Positions 35,243 to 47,200 of a DNA stretch of 64,000 nucleotides are shown here, piece by piece. The stretch's first letter is position 1. Each line of letters opens with the position of its first letter. A model generated the notes under the pieces. It did no database searches, was not told where the DNA came from, and saw only the letters and a program-made list of their open reading frames with translations. Both the position numbers and the translations under genes were made by a program. The DNA comes from Antedon mediterranea (taxonomy: Eukaryota > Echinodermata > Crinoidea > Comatulida > Antedonidae), in contig NC_092675.1 of assembly GCF_964355755.1 (NCBI RefSeq), positions 30,590,912-30,654,911 on the forward strand, written 5' to 3'.

Positions 35243-38200
35243 TTAGATGTTGGCTTTTGAAAATGACACTCTAAGATGTTGATTGTCTCCAAGGGGATAG
35301 TTATGCATTGCCTGTTGAAGAAAGAAATAAAATAAATAAATACAAATCAACTATTTTTACTAAAAATACTTTTATTTAAAGTTCTTAAATTATTATTTGC
35401 ACAACTACTCAAATAGTAGTAGGTGATTTTAATGTCTTTCCTGACATTTGATAAATGTGATGAAAGAACATCGAGGAAAGATATGCGAGATATTAGTTTA
35501 ACAAACGATGTGAACATGTGAACTAATGATGTGAACATGTGAACTAATTTTGAACATTCAGATGACTTTATTATTGTGATGATTTTGGATAATTGATACT
35601 TACTACAAGAGCCTCTACAGATTCCTCTAGATTGTTCAGCTGAATTAAGGCCATCTTACGATCCTTACTGTTAACAAAACAAATATGTTTTAATAGGTGC
35701 TTCCTTAAAAACACTTTAGCTTTCTGTAGTTACATCCTAAATCCTATTAATGCTATAAGTGTTAAACTTGCTAATAGGAATTGGATAAAGTATATTGTGC
35801 TCATTTGAGGCTTAGGGAGCAGAGTAGTTCAATTACAACCCAACAAAGGGCAAATCAATAAGCTGTTTGTAACAGCTGTGGCATCTGTAGCAAACATGCA
35901 TTTATTTATTAATGATTGTAGGTTTCTATATTGGTTATATTGGTTATATTCTTTGCTGCTAAGTATATCATGTTAAGAGAGTTCATTAGCATTGCCTACG
36001 GAGCCAAACTATAAAATTGATAATCAGCAACAAAAATGTGTTTTTTTTACAGGAGTACATTTATATACGTCTTCATGCTAATCTGAATTTCCTCAGGTCT
36101 TATTATCAATACCCTAACTTTTAATTTATTGATAACATACTTACGGGAAAAATTTAAAACCACACACAGTACCATGTTGGTTAAATGCTGTCTTTAGCTC
36201 GTCTTCTGTTACTGATGCTCTGAAAAATATGATTTATTTTCATTTTATTTGTATTTTCAGGCACAAACAACATAAAATATATGAAAACGGTGCAGCACCC
36301 TGGAGATGAGTGCTAAGCGCTATCAAATTGGCTTTCCATACCGATCACAATGTATACAGTTCTGTCTACACTATCAAATTTATGACAAAAAAATGTGATG
36401 TACCCATATGTGGACACGATGATGTCATATCACTACCATATTTAGGTACACTTTTTTTGTCAAACTAGTTTGACAGAGCTTAACTTACGGAATGTTTGAA
36501 AGATGGAGAACTTGGTTAGGTGGGTAAATATTCTGGTAATTTTTTGATCCTGGTTTTTTGAAACGATGAAGAGGTGAATTTGTGAAATCTTTTGTCAGTC
36601 CAGCATCCTTTTGGAATGAAAAAAAAATCACACAATGGTTAATGGTAATCGGATTGAAATTATTACTGCAATATATTGGGATTGTGTGGACACAGGGTTG
36701 TAATGCACCATGACTGTATCCAGTCTCACATTGAGCCATTACACTGATATCCTTATTTGGTTTGTTTTTATTCTTTTTTATCATCACATCATAAATAAAA
36801 ATGCTCTTTAGTTACACAGCTATTTAGATTGACATACCTGCTGTCCTTCTTTAGGTAATGATACTTGTTGATGTTTTGATAACGCCACTCGCATTGGTTT
36901 ATCGTATAACTTCAAACTATTCAAATGTGACATCGCTAAAAAGCAAATCAAAATTGAGCACCATTTAAAAATATTGTCAATATTATCTTTGCCCTTGTCT
37001 TTGTGGAATGGGCACTGATTGGTGGCAGCAATCAACATGTAGGGACTCTTAGGGTGAGATCAAACTTGTTGTGTCATTTAGTCAACAGCACATTCAGACG
37101 GTTATCGCATAAAGCGCAATATAAAAATGAGTAGTACTAGTAATACTAATAACTTACCAAGGTGAGACTGGTTTGAATCGGCCAACTGAATCAGAGCGCT
37201 GTCTCGCTTTTCATACAAGATTTTCACCCTATGTACGTCCCCATATACACCTGAAGAATTGTAACATACAGTTAAGATTGTATATAAAATAAGATGATAT
37301 TGTGTAAATCAAAACACAGCAAACAAAACAAGGTTTATATAAAAAGAAAGCTTGGCGTCTTAAGATATTAAAATTGTTGTCTTATTAAAGTGAGTGTGTG
37401 TGTCATTAATGGAGGTGACTTAATGACATTTAAAGAATGTGACTTAAAATTGTATGAATAGAATTTAAGAATACAATATTCAGGACACCAATTACAAATG
37501 TTATTTTCACATGCACATCCTAAGAATGACATTTTGAACGCATCCTCCAGAATTGAATTATTAGTTATTTAATGAGGAACTTAAGGTACCTATTTAAATG
37601 TTTAAAGTAACTTAGGTAGTACTTCCAAATGAATAAGTAGATATTAATAGTGTGCAAAACCCAAATCATTTAGTAGTTATAAATAAGGCTGTCACCAAAT
37701 ATATATTAATCTTTTCAAAACAATTTTAGGTTTCAATTGTTTAATTTTTGATTGCTCATGGATAAAATATAAGTGGGGAGAGAAGCTTTGGGATAAATTT
37801 ACATAATGTGTATGTATGAAGCTAAACATGCATGAATGGGTGGGAAGTTAATAAAGCCACATGCAAATGTGCACTACACAGCAAAACCAGAACCAATGGA
37901 CAAATTGGGGTTTAAAAAATAAATCAATAAAAGAAAAACATTAAAAGATAAATAAATTAAGATGAAATTAAGACTACAAAGTTACATAAGAAATAAAATC
38001 ACCGGGTGTAAATTGGGATAAAACATGCAAAAAAGGGGTTGCCAGAATATTTATTGGGTTCTATATGAACATAATTATAAAATTGAAGAATGATTTAAAT
38101 TCAAATAATAATTATTAAATATTAGTTAATTAAATATAATTATATATTTTGAATGTTGTTTAATTGGTCTTTAAAAAAACCTTACTTAAGTTATATTAAT

Positions 38201-41200
38201 AATGACTAAGTAGTAAGGAAATACAAAACAAAAAAGAAGGTGCATACCAAAAAGGGTAAAGAGAGCATCAGGCGTAACTCGCTATGCACACGTGAACGAT
38301 TGGGTCAAAGGTGAAGGCACAGGAGACAAATGATACAGGAAGACATAGAAACGAGAAAAGGAGAGATGAAAAAAAGATGATCGTTAACAGTATATCATGA
38401 ACATTCCACCTCCCTATATAATATAATATCGCTATAGACCATTTCTTAATTTGAACTAGACAATCAAAGGCTTTGTCAATCAGTGATAAATCAATCAATA
38501 AATCAATAAATCTGATCAGATAAGTCAGAATAGTTTTACGTTCAACTGCATTCGGTTTACAATTGATGTGCGTTCCTGTTGGCGGCGCTGTTTCAAATTA
38601 TGATAAAATGGTCTATAGAATAACAAGAGACATAGTAGTCGGAGAAGGCCATAATATTATATTCTGTATTTGCAATCTCACAGTTGAGGAGGACGAATAT
38701 ATAGCCCCTGTGTAAGAAAAAAGCATTAGGTGGTTAGCCCAGCAGATTGAATGTTTTGGTGGATGTTATCGAATATAGAATACTTCGGAGACAGAGAGTG
38801 CTTAGGTTGTTTAAAAGTTGTCTCTGCTGTTATACACATAAGAATATAAATACCATCAACATCTAGGAAAAATAAATAGTGCTAGTTATATATAAGTGTG
38901 GATGTATACATATAAAGAAGCGGATTCATTTTCAATCATATTAAAACAATGTTTGACATTGATTCTAACTGAGCATGTGGGACTGATTAAATGCCATGCA
39001 ATGACGTAGCAACTGCAGCAGCAGCGTATTAACAGGCAAAATTATAACCTACACAATATTACGCTGTTTCAATGATTAAATATATGAAAATTATCAGTAT
39101 GGTATTTAAATGAAATAATGATTATCAACAAACAAACAATCATAACTTTGAAAAATTATAGAATTATAAAAAAGTTGTGATAGTATACGATGAATATTTT
39201 AATATAATACTAACTTTAGTATTATATTTTATATAATAAACTAGTACAATCATTCAAATAAAAATACATAAGAGTTCAGTATTTTAAATATTATTTACAA
39301 TTTACCTAAATCGTCTACTATATTACTATCTTTATTGTATAAAATGTTACGGTGACCCATAAAGTCAGGGTAAACAGCAAATTGTCAATAACTTATGGGC
39401 TACCGTAGCTTTGGACATATATATTAATTTATTTCTGAATAGTATAATTTCACACAATATTCATATCAAAAATAATTTTAGAAACTATATAAAAATAGGA
39501 ATATGCTGTGAAAAAAAAACTAAAAGATAGAATTGTGATGTATTTGAAATGAGTATAGAAGAAGATGTTCCTGGCTGTCAAATGGCACCACAGAGAACTA
39601 GAAGAGGAAGAAGAACAAAACAAAATAACAGAGAAAGATAGATTAATAAGAAAATATATGTAATATTTCTTTTAAACATTATTATATCATTTAAAAAATC
39701 ATTCTAGTATTGAACTTTTCTTTAAATATTAATGTTAACATGTTCATAAATATTAGAATGTTTAATTTAATAATAAATAAGGTTGATACTGAACATTTTT
39801 ACAAAATATTAACAGCATTTTAAGCATTTGAATAGTTGATGGCTTAAAAGGATATGGGGTTTTATCTGTTGACTATGTGTAACAGGGGAAAAGCCTATGA
39901 ATCAGCGTCCTCAAAACAAAAAAAACAACATCCCTTCTTACAGCCTTAATGATGTTCAAGTTCTACTAAAGCTCTGAATAAACTTTTGACACTCACACTT
40001 TCACATACACACTTTGCCCACAAAAAAGTATTTTTAAATACTTATTAAAAAGCATCATTTTCAAAATATTCTCCATTCTTCTACACTTTTAAATACTTAT
40101 TAAAAAAGCATCATTTTCAAAATATTCTCCATTCTTCCACACTTTTAAATAGTTATTAAAAAAGCATCATTTTCAAAATATTCTCCATTCTTCTACACTT
40201 TTAAATACTTATTAAAAAAGCATCATTTTCAAAATATTCTCCATTCTTGCACACTAAAACCGTAATAAAAACAAAGAAAATCACTTACGTCTGGGTTCAG
40301 GTTACTAACAAGAAGAACACTGCTGCCGCTATTGGCGCTGTGCATGTTGGGGAATCGCATTCCACCAAGAACAGGGTTATGATGATGATGATGATGGTGC
40401 GGGAATGAAGGTAGCAAACCGGGTACTGTAAATAACCAATGATTAAGTCTTTTAATCAAATTAAAGGCAACAATATCATTATACAACTTTTGTCATGAAA
40501 ACTAAATTATATTTATTGTTTAGCATTTCACTTGTTATTAATATTAGGACTTGAGACCAAAGAAATGTATCGTTTATTCAAAATTATTTTAGAAAGTATA
40601 GTTTATTGATGAAATAATTATATTCAGGAGTAAATCCAGAGTGCTAACTTTTAATAATTATATTCAGGGGTAGATCCAGAGTGCTAACTTTTAATAATTA
40701 TATTCAGGGGTAGATCCAGAGTGCTAACTTTTAATATTACTAATAGTCAGTCCAAATAATTATATTCAGGGGTAGATCCAGTGTGCTAACTTTTAATATT
40801 ACTAATAGTCAGTCCAAATAATTATATTCAGGGGTAGATTCAGAGTGCTAACTTTTAATATTACTAATAGTCAGTCCAAATAATTATATTCAGGGGTAGA
40901 TTCAGAGTGCTAACTTTTAATAATTATATTCAGGGGTAGATCCAGAGTGCTAACTTTTAATATTACTAATAGTCAGTCCAAATAATTATATTCAGGGGTA
41001 GATCCAGAGTGCTAACTTTTAATATTACTAATAGTCAGTCCAAATAATTATATTCAGGGGTAGATTCAGAGTGCTAACTTTTAATATTACTAATAGTCAG
41101 TCCAAATAATTATATTCAGGGGTAGATCCAGAGTGCTAACTTTTAATATTACTAATAGTCAGTCCAAATAATTATATTCAGGGGTAGATCCAGAGTGCTA

Positions 41201-44200
41201 ACTTTTAATATTACTAATAGTCAGTCCAAATAATTATATTCAGGGGTAGATTCAGAGTGCTAACTTTTAATATTACTAATAGTCAGTCCAAATAATTATA
41301 TTCAGGGGTAGATTCAGAGTGCTAACTTTTAATATTACTAATAGTCAGTCCAAATAATTATATTCAGGGGTAGATCCAAAGTGCTAACTTTTAATATTAC
41401 TAATAGTCAGTCCAAATAATTATATTCAGGAGTAAATCCAGAGTGCTAACTTTTAATAATTATATTCAGGGGTAGATCCAGAGTGCTAACTTTTAATAAT
41501 TATATTCAGGGGTAGATCCAAAGTGCTAACTTTTAATATTACTAATAGTCAGTCCAGATAATTATATTCAGGGGTAGATCCAGAGTGCTAACTTTTAATA
41601 TTACTAATAGTCAGTCCAAATAATTATATTCAGGGGTAGATTCAGAGTGCTAACTTTTAATATTACTAATAGTCAGTCCAAATAATTATATTCAGGGGTA
41701 GATCCAGAGTGCTAACTTTTAATATTACTAATAGTCAGTCCAAATATTTATATTCAGGGGTAGATTCAGAGTGCTAACTTTTAATATTACTAATAGTCAG
41801 TCCAAATAATTATATTCAGGGGTAGATTCAGAGTGCTAACTTTTAATATTACTAATAGTCAGTCCAAATAATTATATTCAGGGGTAGATCCAGAGTGCTA
41901 ACTTTTAATATTACTAATAGTCAGTCCAAATAATTATATTCAGGAGTAAATCCAGAGTGCTAACTTTTAATAATTATATTCAGGGGTAGATCCAGAGTGC
42001 TAACTTTTAATAATTATATTCAGGGGTAGATCCAGAGTGCTAACTTTTAATATTACTAATAGTCAGTCCAAATAATTATATTCAGGGGTAGATCCAGAGT
42101 GCTAACTTTTAATAATTATATTCAGGGGTAGATCCAGAGTGCTAACTTTTAATAATTATATTCAGGGGTAGATCCAGAGTGCTAACTTTTAATATTACTA
42201 ATAGTCAGTCCAAATAATTATATTCAGGGGTAGATCCAGAGTGCTAACTTTTAATATTACTAATAGTCAGTCCAAATAATTATATTCAGGGGTAGATCCA
42301 GAGTGCTAACTTTTAATATTACTAATAGTCAGTCCAAATAATTATATTCAGGGGTAGATCCAGAGTGCTAACTTTTAATATTACTAATAGTCAGTCCAAA
42401 TAATTATATTCAGGGGTAGATTCAGAGTGCTAACTTTTAATATTACTAATAGTCAGTCCAAATAATTATATTCAGGGGTAGATTCAGAGTGCTAACTTTT
42501 AATATTACTAATAGTCAGTCCAAAATTGAAATCAACAATTAATTCTAGTTATCAAAAGTAGGAGTGCATGCTCCTAGAGCTCCATCCAGGATCCACCCCT
42601 GATAATTAGGATTTATTCAATTTGAAATTTTTTGTTTTTTTTAAATCATGCAAGAAAGAAGAAACATCACGTTGTTATCATCACTAAGCATTCTAAATGT
42701 GAACATAAACAAAGCAGAAATCATTATCATAATCAATATTAGTATAATCATAATCATATTACATGTATTTATGAATGCAAAATATTCCAACATAATGCAA
42801 TATAAACATAAAATGACAAATTTAAACTATGTTATGAAATTATGACAAATGTAATTGATTTAATATCGATTTAATTCTCAATTAAAAAATTTAAATTAGA
42901 TATCAAATGAACAAAAAAAAACATTGATTTGAATGTCAAAGGTCAAGGCTAGTAACCATGACAATGATTTGATCATGCGGTTATGTTATGAAATCATACC
43001 ATTGCATGTGTGAGTACAAACATTTCATGCACATTAGACTAGCGTTCATGCCTTAGTCATTGTTAAATGTTATCATCCTCACCGTAAAAGACAGGCCAAG
43101 AACCAGAGAATTTAAATAAAATCATATTTGCCATAACAACATCATCAAGAAACAGACAAAACAAAATGTTATACCTGTCTGGGCAGGTATGCCCGGTATT
43201 CCAGCAAGACCAGGGAAGCCAGCAAAGTGTGGGTTTGTAGCAGCTGTGGCAGCAGCAAAAGCAGTGGTTCCAGCCATTGATAATGGAGATGGGATGAGAC
43301 CAGTTGCACTAGGTAAGCCTGCAGCACAATACAGGGGGGAAGCATGCGCCACCAAATGTTAGTGGGTTTAGTTTCAGCAAATGCCACATAAGGGATTGAT
43401 AAAAATGGCCATGGTGGGGGTACGGCCATGGTGGGGGTAACGGCCATATATACAACTTGGTTAAAGTGCAATGATTTATAAATAAATAATAAGCATATAT
43501 TAACAAATCAAAACCAACTATCAAAATATTATTATTCAAACACAATATATAAAATCAAAATATATCATCTTTAGTTTAATGAAACAAAATATTTCCCCCA
43601 AAGTTACATCAAAAATGTGTTATAGCCTAAAGTCAAGCGCATGCCAAAACTTAACGTCCTGACATGACCCAACTTTGAAAAAAATAATGGCAGGTGCAAA
43701 AAACCTGAAGCCATGTTAGGTGCACATTAAATTAAAATCAACCGTGTCTGCTGCAATGAATGATGGGTAAAAACAAGTGATAAACAGAATGAAAGGAATA
43801 GCAGTGAGAAGGAAGGAAGGATAGTACGTCGCCAATTTTTATGCAAATTGCTCATTTTCATGCGCCAAATATTTCTTTAGAAATTTGCTATGTAATTTTG
43901 TCTAATTTAAAAAGGCTTTTTAACCTTTTTCTTTTATCATTCATGCAATAAATTTAAAACAAAATGGTTTTTAATGGAAATAATATCTCTAACAAAAAAT
44001 AGGTTTTTTTTGTAAACAGTTAGTATGATAAACCATCAAATATGGATACATCAAAAATACATTATGATTTACAAACTGTAAAAATGGGAGGAGGAGAAGG
44101 AAAAAAAGGAAACAAAGAGTGAATGAAGGTGGGAAGACGACCTACCGTACATAGCGTGGTCATGTGATGGCATACCCATCGTCTCCCCCGATGGAAGGTC

Positions 44201-47200
44201 CATCTTGGTATAATCTCTACTTTTATCGTTGTTATATTTCACTTGTAGCGTTGTCATTTTGGAGTAATCAATCCTTAATGTGCAGCATCCATTGTATACA
44301 TTTTGACCATCTAAAGACTGGTGGTGAAATATATTGTAATTACAGATATTGTGAATGGTTACGTATATCAAAATATGGTTGCTAAGTAACACCCTTTTAT
44401 TAAGCAGTGTGAAAGGAATACAGTAAAATAGTATATACAATATAATAGCACAGAGCAAAAACAGAATTTGAAAATGAATTTGGCGTTTCTTAATAATTTC
44501 TCTTCTCAGTCGTTCAACCAATATTGAAGGAAATCCCTTCAACACATTTATTTTTATTTGACCTTTCTTGATTAATTTGTCATAACCCTTGACCTCACTA
44601 GAGGAATGTTCCTATACTTTTGACTTACATATCTTGCGGCTTGTGCTGCTATTTTGTCTTGAAATTGAATCAGTGCTTGAAATTGTGCTGAAACAAAAAA
44701 AGATTCCATATTATAATTTTTCCTGCTAAAAGGCCTAAGGCTGTAATATGCCTCATCTGCATAAAGATGTTTTGCTTTTTTTGACATTCAAAAATACATA
44801 ACACACCTTTCTTAAGAGAATCAATGATAAGTAGCTTAAATAAAGGATAGGAATCATCATTTAAATAATTTAAATCATCATCATCATGTGGACTAATACA
44901 AAGAGTGACAACATTTCTGTGTTTTATCTGTTTGTCTATATATATCTAGACTGTATCTAGACATTTCTGTGTTTTATTTGTTTGTCCATGTATATCTAGA
45001 CTGTATCTAGACATTTCTGTGTTTTATTTGTTTGTCCATGTATATCTAGACTGTATCTAGACATTTCTGGTCATTCATTATTAATAAACTTGACACAATA
45101 TTATGGTTTAATTCTGTTGACTCCTCACCAGAATGCTCTTTTGTTTTTGTCTTATTTTTTTTATTAAAAACGTATCAAGTTAACTAGGAATCACTTTATA
45201 AATGTTAATCTCCAGAAACGTTCATAATTTGTCAAACCATTGTTTTGTTTAGGATGGATGAGCAACATACTGTTTTTTGTGAATGTAACAATTCTGAGAA
45301 TCTGGCCGAATTTGCTGAAGATTTGATGAAGAATATCCAACGTAACTGGGTAGAGCATATTGTCCACGATGACTCGGAGTACCGTGTTTTCTCCGCCGCC
45401 TTCTACCGCCTTTGCTGTTGCTCCCGGGAACGTTGGCAGCAACGATTGCGCAGCTTGTAAGGCTGCCTGTGCTGCAGCATTCTGTAGAATATCAATTAAA
45501 TCAATTGAATAAACAAATTAAATAGGTTATTATTAGGTTAGTTTATTTACATTTTACACAATAGGTATGGTACAATTGTGACTACAAAATTATAAACCCA
45601 CTCAATGTTGTGATAACTTCCATGTTTAACCTCAATCTGAAAAGTTAGTGTTAGTACTTTATAGTCTTTTAGGTGCAATCTGGAGTACCCACATAATATT
45701 ACCCACAATCCATCCATGTTATTACAATGTCATTCTTGTTACTACAGTGCAGTTTGATTAATAATTTATCAACCAATGATAAAAACATTAGATAATCACA
45801 TGACGGAATAAAGTGACCAAAAAAATATTAGTATTATTTTTTTTTAATGGTATTAAATAATGATGATCATAACAAAATTGAAATAAACAATTTATTTTAT
45901 TTAGCTTATAAATAGTAAAAATACTATCTTGATACCAACACTTACTATTTTTTGCCAGTTTTTATTATAATCAGATCTTTTTTCAAGATATACTTGCATC
46001 AACAAACTAAAATACTTCTTCCATTTCGGCCATATTATGCTTTTAATATTAATATTTCACCAACTTATTAATTAAACATTTATATTCAAACTTGTGTCTT
46101 CTACGTGGCACCTGCACGTCTTTTAATTTCATCAAAAAGTGTTAAATTCACAAACATGTTAATAAAATAATTCTGCAAATGTTGATCTCACAAAATAAAA
46201 CAAAGCTGTTACCAGAGTGCACCTCATTTATTTGAAATACGCAAGTAATAAACTTCACCACAAAATAAAAGAAGCTTAGCCAACTGGTGCATGAACCATT
46301 TAGCATTTGAATACATTGGTTTTATTAAGTGGCATGCATGAAACAAAAACCATTACACACTTATATCAACAAGATAAAATGAATCAATTATCAACGCCGT
46401 TGATTTAATTGACATAATACCTGCGAGACCATTGTGTTATCTGAAACCTCTCACTTACTAAAATCACCTTCATATTTTAAAATAATAATCTTGTAAGAGT
46501 ATTTAAGAATAGAGGTAAGTGCAAATATTATAGTAAGTGCGCAGAAACAAGAACAAGAAGCATAAAGGTTACTTTGCATGAAAATAGACAAACACTGTAT
46601 TCTTCCTCAAATTCACAACGCGACACAAATAACACCAATTTATTTATTAACCGTATCTTCTATATTTGAAATGTTTAATATTTTCAGTATGTGAGATAAT
46701 GTATCTATCACGTGTGATCACGTGACACAGTATGCTGTGCACTTATGTATTATACCATGCATGATCATGTCTCACAGTAAGTTAACTCATGTATTGCGCG
46801 ACGTGTGATCATGTAACAAAGTACTGTATGTTATTTATGTATGACATTATATGTTGTGCGATCATGTCTCACAGTAAGTTAACTCATGTATTGCGCGATG
46901 TGTGATCATGTAACACAGTACTGTATGTTGTTTATGTATGACATTATTTGATGTGCGATCATGTTACACAGTAAGATTGCATGTTGTGTGATCGTCTGCC
47001 TTAGTATGTTCACTAATAATATACGACACAGTGTGTGATCATCTATTATACAATAGTTGCGTAACAACCATGTATCACGTTGTGTCATTTTGGAAGAATA
47101 AGAATGAGATATAAGAGAAAGAACCTTATCAATAGGAGCATCTGATTGGTCGTTTCCTTCGTTAGAGTTCAATACTGCGTTTACTGCAGCGATAGCAGCT

